DNA of 37,261 bases from an uncultured Acidimicrobiales bacterium (GTDB taxonomy: Bacteria > Actinomycetota > Acidimicrobiia > Acidimicrobiales > Aldehydirespiratoraceae): the NCBI GenBank assembly GCA_905480195.1, contig CAJQPN010000055.1, forward strand, positions 1-37,261, in the 5' to 3' direction. The notes beneath the pieces are model-generated. The model saw nothing but the letters and a program-made list of their open reading frames with translations. It made no database searches and was not told where the DNA came from. Shown one piece after another: positions 17,372 to 24,544 of this stretch. How positions within the stretch are numbered: position 1 is the stretch's first letter; every line of letters starts with the position of its first letter. The translations under genes and the position numbers were made by a program.

Positions 17372-18106
17372 GGAGGCCTCCTCTGAAACCCAGGTTCCGG
17401 GAACCCAGCTGAACGCACTCCGTACATGGAGTCGAACGCGGTAGCTCCGGGCTAGCTCGACGGATCGCATGGCCGGCTTCGGGCAGCCGGTGGCGGTCAT
17501 CTCGAGCAGTTCGTCGAATGAAATCCGATCCATTTTGCGAGCCTCTGGGACCAGCCGCGGATCGGTGGTGAAGACGCCGGGGACGTCGGTGTAGAGCTCA
17601 CAGGCCTCGGCATCGAGCGCATGGGCCAACGCAACGGCCGTTGTGTCGGAGCCGCCGCGGCCGAAGAAGGTCACATCGTTGTCGGTCGAGACGCCTTGGC
17701 TCCCGCCCACGACTGGGACCTTGCCCGCATCAACGGCATCGCGAATTCGGTACGGATTGACCTCGAGTATCTTCGCATCGCGATGAGTGGTGTCGGTCAG
17801 GAAGCCTGCCTGACTGCCGGTGAAGGATTCGCTCTCGATCCCGAGGTCGGTGAGCGCCATCGCCACCAACGCACATGCCTTGCGCTCACCGCCAGTGATG
17901 AGCATGTCCATCTCGCGGCCCGGCTTGGTCTTCGACACATCGTCGGCGAGTCGGAGCAGTTCGTCGGTCTCCTTCCCCATCGCCGACACCACGAGTACGA
18001 CCTCGTCGCCCCGCTTGCGGGAGCGGGCAACGTGATCAGCCACTTCTCGGATGCGATCGGGGCTGCCGACGGAGGTGCCGCCGAACTTCTGGACGTAGAG
18101 AGCCAC
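16871..18106 (-). CDS. lysC: Aspartate kinase, alpha (full-length) subunit
   Basis: A 411-residue enzyme phosphorylating aspartate, the first step to lysine, threonine, methionine and diaminopimelate. It has QKFGGTSVG at 6-14 (nucleotide/aspartate site), [46 protein letters not shown] and, from about 262, two ACT domains ([32 protein letters not shown] and [34 protein letters not shown]) for feedback control by lysine/threonine. The size and architecture match the alpha subunits of Corynebacterium and Bacillus type enzymes. An internal start for a beta subunit is described separately. No asd gene is adjacent. Confidence 0.96.
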   Translation of the reverse strand: [411 protein letters not shown]

Positions 18107-18239
18107 GGATAATCAGGATATCGGCGGCCCCGGCGGTCACCCTCGGGGTTGCGGAGAGGTGTCGAAGAGTCGTCGACCAACCCGACCGATTCACCTACCG
18201 ACCGGATCCCGGCGAACATGCCCCCTCCGTCCGGCCGAA

Positions 18240-19574
18240 TCAGCTCGTGCGTTCACCGTCCGTGAAAGCCTTCGACTCGTTGACCGCGCTGGCAAAGATG
18301 CCCTTCGCCATGAGCGAGAACTCGGCATCGCGGCGCGCCTGATAAATCTCGGCCCGAACACCGTGGGCGTGGATGGACTCAGGATCGGCCTGGACAGCAA
18401 GCTCAATCAGTTGGCACGCGAGTCGAAGGTCACCGGAGACTGCAAGGTTGCTGGCCCGCGCCGCCATTGCATCGACGCCGCCGACGAGCGAGACCAGTTC
18501 TGTCGCGAAAACGGCTTCGGGGGCGGGCTTGAGGTTGGCCGGGTTCTTGTCCCACCAGCCGCCGTACAGGCGCCAGAGATTGCGAACGACGAACTCCGGC
18601 TCGTCATAGACGGGTCGCATCCAAGGACGGCTGATGAGATCGTCGGGAACGGAAACGGAATGCACGATGGCGTCGAGTGGCTCACCGGCGTTCATCATCT
18701 CGATCGTCTTGCGGGTCAGGAACTCGAGCGCTGAAGCGAGGTCACCCAGGATTTGGTTCACCCGTTTCGACCCGCACACCGGTAGACCGTGCGCCGGAAA
18801 CATCCAGTCGGCGTCATAGGTCATCATCTCCCGCAGTGCCTGGGCCCACTCAAGCGGGTACCGCTGAACCTTCTGCGGATTTCCGCAGTTCGGGAAGACC
18901 CAGGTCACAAGGTCACCGACGCAGATGGCCCGGTGCTCAGGAATCCAGGCCCAGAGATGGTCGTCAGTTTCACCCTTGGCGTGGCGCATCTCGAACGACA
19001 CGCCACCGATGTCAACGGTGAGGTCTTGTTGGAACTCATGGGTCGGCCACAGCACGTCGTCGCGCAGGAACTGTCGTCCGTCGCCGACTGCGAGACCGGT
19101 GCGCTGAGAAACACCACCGAACTGCCGCTGGTTGATGTCGATGTTGTAGCCATTCGTGGCCCGGTAACGCTCGAAGCGGGCAACGATGGCTTCGTGACCA
19201 ATCACCTTCGGTGCTGCGTGCCCGTTGGCGACAGCATGGGCGGCGAAGGCACCCGATCCGCCGACATGGTCGACGTGGCCATGGGTGTAGACAATCGAAT
19301 GAACAGGGTCGAGCGACCACGTCCGCAACGCCTCGACCACAGGTGGACCCTTCGGATGACTTGAGGTGTCGAAACACACCAGTCCATCTTCGGTCCGAAA
19401 CGAGATCACATGCGAGAACGACTCGACGATCGAAATGCCGTCGGCCAACTCACAGATCCGGTCGGTGACGCGGTTCACTGCCTCGTCGTGCTCGCCGGTG
19501 TCGATCACCCGGGATGACAGCTCGACAGGATTCTCGGTGACGATAGGGAGGGGCTTTTGGATCTTGCCGATCAT
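18240..19574 (-). CDS. Metallo-beta-lactamase-fold hydrolase with alkyl sulfatase dimerisation domain
   Basis: A 444-residue protein. The metallo-beta-lactamase domain has THGHVDH (H98, H100, D102, H103) binding zinc, followed by KGETDDH and FPAHGLP. From about 275 to 410 comes a helical domain (SRPWMRPVYDEPEFVVRNLWRLYGGWWDKNPANLKPAP...GDLRLACQLIELAVQADPES), the alkyl sulfatase dimerisation domain of SdsA1-type enzymes. Those cleave alkyl sulfates; the SCP2-like C-terminal domain of full SdsA1 is absent, so the substrate may differ. The start is ATG 19574, overlapping the preceding stop as ATGA; the open frame upstream is not needed. It is coupled to the DUF4031 gene. Confidence 0.87.
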   Translation of the reverse strand: MIGKIQKPLPIVTENPVELSSRVIDTGEHDEAVNRVTDRICELADGISIVESFSHVISFRTEDGLVCFDTSSHPKGPPVVEALRTWSLDPVHSIVYTHGHVDHVGGSGAFAAHAVANGHAAPKVIGHEAIVARFERYRATNGYNIDINQRQFGGVSQRTGLAVGDGRQFLRDDVLWPTHEFQQDLTVDIGGVSFEMRHAKGETDDHLWAWIPEHRAICVGDLVTWVFPNCGNPQKVQRYPLEWAQALREMMTYDADWMFPAHGLPVCGSKRVNQILGDLASALEFLTRKTIEMMNAGEPLDAIVHSVSVPDDLISRPWMRPVYDEPEFVVRNLWRLYGGWWDKNPANLKPAPEAVFATELVSLVGGVDAMAARASNLAVSGDLRLACQLIELAVQADPESIHAHGVRAEIYQARRDAEFSLMAKGIFASAVNESKAFTDGERTS

Positions 19575-20128
19575 TCCCGCACCGTAGTGCTCCACCGTTC
19601 GACGAAGAGTTCCAGACTTCTCTCGCCATCGACCCGAGGCTCGCCGGCCCACACCTGATCGACGGCGAGTCTCGCAGCCTCCACGGGATCACCGTGCCAA
19701 TCGAACAACACCACCGCATGGGATGCATCGACGAACACCGCTGATCGCGATGACTTATCGAGTGTGTCGAGTTCGACGATGGCAGCGCATAGCGCAGCCG
19801 GGACTCGCGCAACCTGAGCGATGGTCAGCGATCGGCCCTGTTCTGCTGCCGCGATCCGCTCCCAGGTCGGCTTGTCGTTGCGCCGCCGCAGCCCTGCACC
19901 CCGAAGGCGAGCGAGCAGTTCGCGAGCATCGACCGGCTCGGCCCCGAGGTCGAGCGCCCGCTCACGGTCGATGTTGTCGATGTCGTAGTGATCACCCTGA
20001 AAGCCAAGCCGACGCTTACCGATCTGTTGGGCGAAGGCGTGGAGCTCGTCGTAGGACGTGTCGGAGACGAGGTGCGCCCAACGGGCGCCACGCCACTCCC
20101 ACATGGCTTGGTCGACGAGCACGGCCAT
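19571..20128 (-). CDS. DUF4031 domain protein
   Basis: A 185-residue protein. Residues 1-80 match the DUF4031 pattern (MAVLVDQAMWEWRGARWAHL, then SDTSYDELHAFAQQIGKRRLGFQGDHYD), a small domain of unknown function found alone or with short C-terminal extensions in actinobacteria. The remaining 100 residues are helical and unrecognised. ATG 20128 begins the domain and lies 71 bases from the divergent GTG of the anti-sigma-like gene; a longer frame exists but has no support. The gene ends in an ATGA overlap with the sulfatase-like hydrolase, so the two are translated as a pair. I cannot assign a function. Confidence 0.78.
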   Translation of the reverse strand: MAVLVDQAMWEWRGARWAHLVSDTSYDELHAFAQQIGKRRLGFQGDHYDIDNIDRERALDLGAEPVDARELLARLRGAGLRRRNDKPTWERIAAAEQGRSLTIAQVARVPAALCAAIVELDTLDKSSRSAVFVDASHAVVLFDWHGDPVEAARLAVDQVWAGEPRVDGERSLELFVERWSTTVRE

Positions 20129-20199
20129 CGAGAGCACAGTACCGAACCCTCCCCGCAGCGCGGCAGCTGCCGCCGTTCCGTGCGTGCGAGACTGGGTTG

Positions 20200-20604
20200 G
20201 TGAACGACTCGGCCGATGAGGTCCTGCTCCGGTTTCCAGCACGCACCAACTACGGGCGGATCGTTCGCGTCGGCGCAGCAGCGCTCGGGATCCGTCAGGG
20301 CCTTTCGTTCTCTGAGATTGATGATCTCCGACTGGCAATAGACGAAGCGGTCATCTTGATGCTTGGCTCGGCGTCGGCCGACGCCGAGATCCGGGCCGTG
20401 TTTCGATTCGACGCAAATCAGCTCGAAATCGAACTCGCCTGCGACGGGGGGACCGTGCCAACCGAGCATTCGCTCGCACGGTTCGAAGAGATTGCGTGCG
20501 AGCTCATCGATGACTACGCGATAGACCCCGGGCGGGCATGGGTGCGTATGAAGAAGATTCCTACGAACACGATGCCTTCGAACACGATGCCTACGAACCC
20601 TTAG
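20200..20604 (+). CDS. Anti-sigma factor-like ATPase-fold protein, reduced
   Basis: A 134-residue protein from a GTG start. Residues 6-55 ([47 protein letters not shown]) match the N-terminal part of the HATPase_c anti-sigma factors (RsbW/SpoIIAB group), including the DEA of the N-box. Downstream the usual glycine-rich G1/G2 boxes and ATP lid are not visible: after [11 protein letters not shown] the chain goes directly to the final helix and WVRMKKI. It may bind a partner without ATP. The C-terminus is a tandem 15-base repeat ([14 protein letters not shown]). It diverges from the DUF4031 gene and overlaps the dut stop by 4 bases. No sigma factor or anti-anti-sigma partner is adjacent. Confidence 0.7.
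   Translation: MNDSADEVLLRFPARTNYGRIVRVGAAALGIRQGLSFSEIDDLRLAIDEAVILMLGSASADAEIRAVFRFDANQLEIELACDGGTVPTEHSLARFEEIACELIDDYAIDPGRAWVRMKKIPTNTMPSNTMPTNP
20560..20604 (+). repeat. 15-base tandem repeat at the end of the anti-sigma-like gene
   Basis: Units CCTACGAACACGATG (20560-20574), CCTTCGAACACGATG (20575-20589) and a partial third copy CCTACGAACCCTTAG that carries the stop codon (20590-20604). It encodes the P-T/S-N-T-M repeat. Copy number may vary between strains, changing only the tail of the protein and the 3' end of dut by nothing more than the shared stop region. Confidence 0.8.
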
Positions 20605-21038
20605 CGGCCGCTCGAACCGAATCCTTTGTCGCCGCGCTCACTTTCGTCGAGCACCTCGACCTCCACGAAGTCGACCTGCTCCACGGCTTGTATCACTAGC
20701 TGCGCGATGCGCTCACCCCGTTTGACGTCAAACGGCTCGATTGGGTCGTGGTTGATGAGGCAGACTTTCAACTCACCGCGGTAGCCCGAGTCGATGAGTC
20801 CCGGGGTGTTGAGGCAGGTCACGCCGTGCTTGAACGCCAGACCACTCCGGGGTTGCACGAAACCGGCATAGCCGTCGGGAAGCGCGATCGCGATTCCCGT
20901 CGGTACGAGCGCCCGGCCACCAGCCGGAGCGAGGGTTACGTCCTCACGAGCGACGAGATCGACACCGGCGTCGCCGCTTCGGGCGTAGGCCGGGAGGGGT
21001 AGATCGGGATCGAGACGGAGTACAGGAAGATCGAGCAC
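20601..21038 (-). CDS. dut: Deoxyuridine 5'-triphosphate nucleotidohydrolase
   Basis: A 145-residue trimeric dUTPase that cleaves dUTP to dUMP and pyrophosphate, keeping uracil out of DNA and feeding dTMP synthesis. The five motifs are visible in order: [51 protein letters not shown] and the C-terminal [12 protein letters not shown]-loop-like arm. Length is typical. The ATG start lies 55 bases from the divergent orn start. The 3' end overlaps the convergent anti-sigma-like gene by 4 bases. Confidence 0.96.
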   Translation of the reverse strand: MLDLPVLRLDPDLPLPAYARSGDAGVDLVAREDVTLAPAGGRALVPTGIAIALPDGYAGFVQPRSGLAFKHGVTCLNTPGLIDSGYRGELKVCLINHDPIEPFDVKRGERIAQLVIQAVEQVDFVEVEVLDESERGDKGFGSSGR

Positions 21039-21093
21039 GAGGCGAACGTAGCCGAAACCGGGCCGGAGGTCCGCCGCCGTCTACCCTGAAACA

Positions 21094-21633
21094 ATGCTTG
21101 CGTGGATGGATCTTGAGATGACGGGCCTCGACCCAGACCGACACGTCATCGTCGAGATCGCAACCCTCATCACCGACGACAATCTCGAGCTGCTCGCCGA
21201 AGGTCCCGACCTCATCGTCCACGCCTCCGAACTTGAGCTGGCCGAAATGGACGACTTCGTCACGAACATGCACACACGCAGCGGGCTGCTCGGTCAGATC
21301 ACCACCTCGACGTTGTCGCTCGAGGAAGCTGGCCGGCAGACGATGGCCTTCCTCCAAGAGCACATCCCCGAGGCTCGCTCTGCGCCACTGTGCGGGAACT
21401 CGATCGGCACGGACCGACGGTTCTTGGCCAAACAGCTCCCGGAGATCGAGGAGTACCTGCACTACCGCTCCATCGACGTGTCGACGCTGAAGGAGCTCGC
21501 TCGACGGTGGCACCCGACCGCTTTCCGATCCGCGCCGAAGAAAGGTGGAGCCCATCGGGCACTCGACGACATCCGTGAGAGCCTCGAAGAACTGCGCCAC
21601 TATCGGTCGACGCTTTTCGCCACTCCCGACTGA
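21094..21633 (+). CDS. orn: Oligoribonuclease
   Basis: A 179-residue DEDDh 3'-to-5' exonuclease that degrades 2-5 nt RNA fragments and pGpG to mononucleotides. The catalytic residues are visible: D6 and E8 in WMDLEMTGLD, D in GNSIGTDRRFL near residue 109, and HRALDDIRES with the H and final D. SIDVSTLKELARRWHP is another family hallmark. Length is standard. The ATG lies 55 bases from the divergent dut start. The downstream hydrolase starts 20 bases after the stop on the same strand and may share the transcript. Confidence 0.96.
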   Translation: MLAWMDLEMTGLDPDRHVIVEIATLITDDNLELLAEGPDLIVHASELELAEMDDFVTNMHTRSGLLGQITTSTLSLEEAGRQTMAFLQEHIPEARSAPLCGNSIGTDRRFLAKQLPEIEEYLHYRSIDVSTLKELARRWHPTAFRSAPKKGGAHRALDDIRESLEELRHYRSTLFATPD

Positions 21634-21653
21634 CGCCACCATAGGGTGCAGGC

Positions 21654-22736
21654 GTGAGTTCCCAGACGTACCGCAAACAGGAACAAGAGCCCGCCTCCGA
21701 AGAGGTCACCGAGGTCGCGCCAGGGGTACTCCGCCTCCAACTACCGATCTCGCTCCCGGGCCTCGGGCACGTGAACTGTTATGCCCTGATCGACGGTGAC
21801 GGCGTCGCGCTCGTCGACCCCGGACTTCCGGGCCCAGAATCATGGGCTGCGCTCACCGACCGGCTTGCGACGGCCGAGATCCCGATTGGACGGGTGCACA
21901 CCGCAATCGTCACCCACTCCCATCCCGACCACTTCGGCGGGAGTGCCCAGCTGCGCGAGGAAGCCGGCGCCGACGTGCTCACCCATGCGTCGTTTCGATC
22001 GAGCATGTCCGAAGCCAATGACGACCTCGAGCCGATCATCGCCGACATGACCGACGAGGAGATCCTCGCCCACTGGAAGAAGCGCTACGAGTCGATGGGC
22101 GAAACCCCATGGGGCACCAAACGTGAGCCGCCACCCGACCATGCCATCTTGCGGTTCGTCCACGAAGACAACGGTCAGCGTCGCTTCCTCTCCCCCGAGG
22201 CCACGATCCGTGTCGTCGACGGTCAGCCCGTCCGGTTCGCAGGCCGTGAGTGGTTCTCGATCCACACCCCCGGGCACACGGTCGACCATCTCTGCCTGTG
22301 GGACCCCGAAGAAGGGGTGCTGCTCTCGGGTGATCATGTGCTCCCGACCATCACCCCCCACATCGCAGGCTCCACCGAGATCGCCGACCCACTCGCCACC
22401 TTCTTCGACTCGCTCGACCGCGTCGGAGCTCTCGAAGGTGTCACCACCGTCCTTCCGGCCCACGGCCATCCGTTCGACGACTGCGCCGGTCGTTGCTCCC
22501 ACATCAAGCATCATCACCACGAACGACTCGACATCTTGCGTGAAGCCGCCGACGCCACGGGTGACGCACCGGTGACCGAGTGGATGAAGGTCTTGTTCCG
22601 TGAACGGTCGTGGGGCGACATGGCGGCGAGCGAGACGTTCGCCCACCTTGAGCACCTTCGCATGATTGGCGAGGCCAACTCTCGTCGCGACAGCAACGGG
22701 CTGCTCTGCTTCGAGTTGACCGAACCGACCCGCTGA
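21654..22736 (+). CDS. Metallo-beta-lactamase-fold hydrolase
   Basis: A 360-residue protein from a GTG start. The zinc-binding motif THSHPDHFGG (H88, H90, D92, H93) is complete; HTPGHTVDHLCLW near 204 and LSGDHVLP near 222 give the other His and Asp ligands, and VLPAHGHPF the last. The C-terminal ~90 residues form a winged-helix-like region (EWMKVLFRERSWGDMAASETFAHLEHLRMIGEANS) found in the LACTB2/MBL group. Substrates of these hydrolases vary (glyoxalase-like thioesters, nucleic acids, lactones), so none is assigned. Its stop directly abuts the end of the convergent thioesterase gene. Confidence 0.88.
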   Translation: MSSQTYRKQEQEPASEEVTEVAPGVLRLQLPISLPGLGHVNCYALIDGDGVALVDPGLPGPESWAALTDRLATAEIPIGRVHTAIVTHSHPDHFGGSAQLREEAGADVLTHASFRSSMSEANDDLEPIIADMTDEEILAHWKKRYESMGETPWGTKREPPPDHAILRFVHEDNGQRRFLSPEATIRVVDGQPVRFAGREWFSIHTPGHTVDHLCLWDPEEGVLLSGDHVLPTITPHIAGSTEIADPLATFFDSLDRVGALEGVTTVLPAHGHPFDDCAGRCSHIKHHHHERLDILREAADATGDAPVTEWMKVLFRERSWGDMAASETFAHLEHLRMIGEANSRRDSNGLLCFELTEPTR

Positions 22737-23480
22737 TCAGAGGGGCCGGATCCGTCCGGCTGAGCCGAGTCCGGCCTCGGTGTACAGCCACGAATCCACA
22801 CCGCCATCGATGCCTCGCCAGTGAAAAGTCACGGCGCCTCGTTCGATACCGACGCCGTGTTCAAGTTCGGCGCGAATACCTTCCGTCGGCGCGCCGACAC
22901 GGGATACAGCCTCCTCCAACGGCGACCATTGAGCGGCGTTGTTGACATGGCCAAGGAGGTCAAGATCAGTGAACCGGAGAGGCCACGGTTCAGCCTCCAC
23001 ATGGTCGGGTGGGCCCGCTTTCAGTCTTTGCCGGGCCGATACCCGGCGGCCAGCCGCCGTCGCTCCGTAGATGGCAAAAAAGTCTGCATGGAGTGGCTTG
23101 GGGGCACCTGTCGCACCGTCGACAAAAATCCAAACCGTCGTTGCTTCGACATGGGCGCCGTGGTCGCCCTTGACCTCAGTTCGGCGCTCTGCCCACCGGG
23201 CCCCATGGCCGCTGCACCATGTTGCAAGTCGAATCCATTCCTGGAAGACCGGAGCCTGATGCACCTCAAGCATCACGCGACGAACCACCCAATTCATCGG
23301 TTCGGTGAGCCCGGAGTCGGCGGAATCGTCACGGGCGACGTCCTGGAGGTATCGGACCGCCGCATCGAGACGACAGCGGCCCGTCGGATCGACATCGCCA
23401 AGCCGAATCCGGCGAGCGGCTTCGTACACGCGCCCGTCCGCCGGTTTGGGGGTGATCACGGCAGCTCCCTGTTCCGGCAT
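22737..23480 (-). CDS. Acyl-ACP thioesterase-like double-hotdog protein
   Basis: A 247-residue protein made of two hotdog units. The first begins YEAARRIRLGDVDPTGRCRLDAAVRYLQDVARDDS and continues WVVRRVMLEV...TWCSGHGARWAERRTEV; the second includes PLRFTDLDLLGHVNNAAQWSPLEE with the D-x-x-x-H-V-N-N catalytic pattern. This is the bacterial acyl-ACP/acyl-CoA thioesterase layout related to plant FatA/FatB. It likely releases fatty acids from ACP or CoA. The ATG at 23480 diverges from the whiB7-like leader, whose proposed promoter sits about 100 bases away. The end abuts the convergent hydrolase. Confidence 0.85.
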   Translation of the reverse strand: MPEQGAAVITPKPADGRVYEAARRIRLGDVDPTGRCRLDAAVRYLQDVARDDSADSGLTEPMNWVVRRVMLEVHQAPVFQEWIRLATWCSGHGARWAERRTEVKGDHGAHVEATTVWIFVDGATGAPKPLHADFFAIYGATAAGRRVSARQRLKAGPPDHVEAEPWPLRFTDLDLLGHVNNAAQWSPLEEAVSRVGAPTEGIRAELEHGVGIERGAVTFHWRGIDGGVDSWLYTEAGLGSAGRIRPL

Positions 23481-23568
23481 GAAGCGAACCTAGCTGCCAA
23501 CGGTTCGGGCGGGCGTCGAAGAGCCGATCGATTCGCGACCCCGAAAGCTCCGTCGAAATACCCACAAG

Positions 23569-23611
23569 TAATTCGGTTGACGGATCCCAAAACCTTTGCG
23601 ATCGTACATCG
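23569..23611 (+). promoter_or_regulatory. Candidate promoter of the whiB7-like leader with AT-rich box
   Basis: A TTGACG at 23577-23582 is close to a -35 consensus, with GATCGT (23600-23605) 17 bases downstream as a weak -10. An AT-rich TAATT (23569-23573) lies 3 bases upstream of the -35. In mycobacteria WhiB7 with the vegetative sigma factor activates promoters with an AT-rich patch at exactly this position, including its own. Transcription would start near 23612. Mapped from consensus only. Confidence 0.45.
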
Positions 23612-23644
23612 GCCGGAAATTCCGGTCGTGCCGAAGGAGCCATC

Positions 23645-23812
23645 ATGGTCCAGAACTCGTGCCTCGCACATCGCTACGCCGTCGTGGCCGATGCTCGCGC
23701 GCGCATGAACGGCGCAGCGTCGGACTTCTGGCTCGCCGGCTTCGTGACCACCTTCGGGGCGATCACGAAGCCGTATGCCCACCAGCGGCCCTCCGGCACT
23801 CCCCCGGGCTGA
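23645..23812 (+). CDS. 55-residue leader peptide (upstream ORF) of the whiB7-like gene
   Basis: ATG 23645 has a strong GAAGGAG Shine-Dalgarno 5 bases upstream and runs 55 codons to TGA at 23810. The peptide begins MVQNSCLAHRYAVVADAR and ends PSGTPPG; I recognise no family. It is more likely a sensor of translation than a functional protein: its codons 46-49 contain the sequence that can pair with the downstream terminator. It precedes the terminator hairpin by 31 bases and the WhiB7-like start by 149. Confidence 0.6.
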   Translation: MVQNSCLAHRYAVVADARARMNGAASDFWLAGFVTTFGAITKPYAHQRPSGTPPG

Positions 23813-23843
23813 TCCTCAGCCCGCTAGACAAGGGGAAGACGCC

Positions 23844-23880
23844 AAGGCCGCTGGAACATCCAGCGGCCTTTCCGCTTTTG
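23844..23880 (+). terminator. Terminator-like hairpin within the whiB7-like leader
   Basis: A perfect 12-bp stem, AAGGCCGCTGGA (23844-23855) with TCCAGCGGCCTT (23859-23870), has a 3-base loop ACA and is followed by TCCGCTTTT, a weak U-tract. It stands 92 bases before the whiB7-like ATG, so it is inside the transcript and not at the end of a gene, as expected for an attenuator. The 5' arm can alternatively pair with 23782-23790. Confidence 0.75.
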
Positions 23881-23961
23881 TACCCCCGGTCTCGACGCTC
23901 AACGGTCAACCGCACCTACGAAAACCGATCAACCAACCAAGAAGGAAAAGAAGACGAGATC

Positions 23962-24330
23962 ATGCAGACCTTCGTCGACACCAACCTCGAACTCGCAGGC
24001 CCGCTCGAAGACGTCCTCTGGGAGGACGTTGCTGCCTGTCGTGCCATACCTGAGGCAGCTGCACTCTTTTTCAGCGAGGACATCGGTGAGATCGCCGCTG
24101 CGAAACGGGTTTGTGCCGAATGCCCCGTTCTCGCCGAATGCCTTCAAGGAGCGCTCGAGCGGCAGGAACCATGGGGAGTCTGGGGCGGTCAGCTGTTCAT
24201 GCACGGCAAGATGCTCATCACCAAGCGACGTCGGGGCCGTCCGCCCAAAATCATCCACCCAGAGGACCAGATGCCGATGATCCCCATCCCGGCCCACCTC
24301 CGAGAAGAGGCCCAGCGCGTCAGCCCCTGA
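23962..24330 (+). CDS. whiB7: WhiB7-like iron-sulfur transcriptional regulator
   Basis: A 122-residue WhiB protein. The four cluster-binding cysteines are C26, C51, C54 and C60 (CxxCx5C). EPWGVWGG at 69-76 binds the sigma factor region, and KRRRGRPPK at 88-96 is an AT-hook. Within the family this combination (EPWGVWGG plus RGRP) is characteristic of WhiB7, the regulator of intrinsic antibiotic resistance in mycobacteria and Streptomyces; other WhiBs usually lack the AT-hook. The C-terminus has an extra Pro/Met-rich tail (97-122). ATG 23962 is chosen because the conserved protein begins here; the frame is open further up but crosses the leader hairpin. The leader supports the assignment. Confidence 0.82.
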   Translation: MQTFVDTNLELAGPLEDVLWEDVAACRAIPEAAALFFSEDIGEIAAAKRVCAECPVLAECLQGALERQEPWGVWGGQLFMHGKMLITKRRRGRPPKIIHPEDQMPMIPIPAHLREEAQRVSP

Positions 24331-24422
24331 CCCTCGCTTCGTGCAGATACCCCCCCCTCCCGCCGATCCGGGCAACGGCTCATGCGAGCCCCGATCGGAG
24401 ATGGGTGCACGGCAAGCGGACC

Positions 24423-24467
24423 GGGCCGGGCAGTTCCCGGTTCCCCCATTCGGGAACTGCCCGGCCC
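24423..24467 (+). terminator. Long GC-rich hairpin between whiB7-like and tlpA-like genes
   Basis: GGGCCGGGCAGTTCCCG (24423-24439) pairs without mismatch with CGGGAACTGCCCGGCCC (24451-24467): a 17-bp stem with an 11-base loop. No U-tract follows. It sits 93 bases after the whiB7-like stop, so it probably ends that transcript or stabilises its 3' end; a Rho-independent terminator without Us is less certain. The rest of the 214-base gap shows nothing else. Confidence 0.6.
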
Positions 24468-24544
24468 ATCACGGTCGTTGAACGGCAGAACTCCTTCACC
24501 GAATCCTCCCGAAGCTTCCTCTCGTTACTCGGCTACCGTTTTCG

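Larger units (their letters stand above)
23612..23961 (+). promoter_or_regulatory. whiB7-type leader: upstream ORF plus attenuator (predicted)
   Basis: The 481 bases between the thioesterase start and the whiB7-like ATG hold no full-size gene but an ordered set of elements: a 6+1+6 palindrome CCGGAAATTCCGG (23613-23625), GAAGGAG (23633-23639), a 55-codon ORF (23645-23812), and a terminator-like hairpin (23844-23870). CCAGCGGCC at 23782-23790, in codons 46-49 of the ORF, is the perfect complement of GGCCGCTGG at 23846-23854, the 5' arm of the hairpin. The two pairings exclude each other. If the ribosome stalls early, the antiterminator can form and RNA polymerase reads on to whiB7; if it reaches the end, the terminator forms. 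Mycobacterial whiB7 is known to use this kind of control. Confidence 0.7.
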
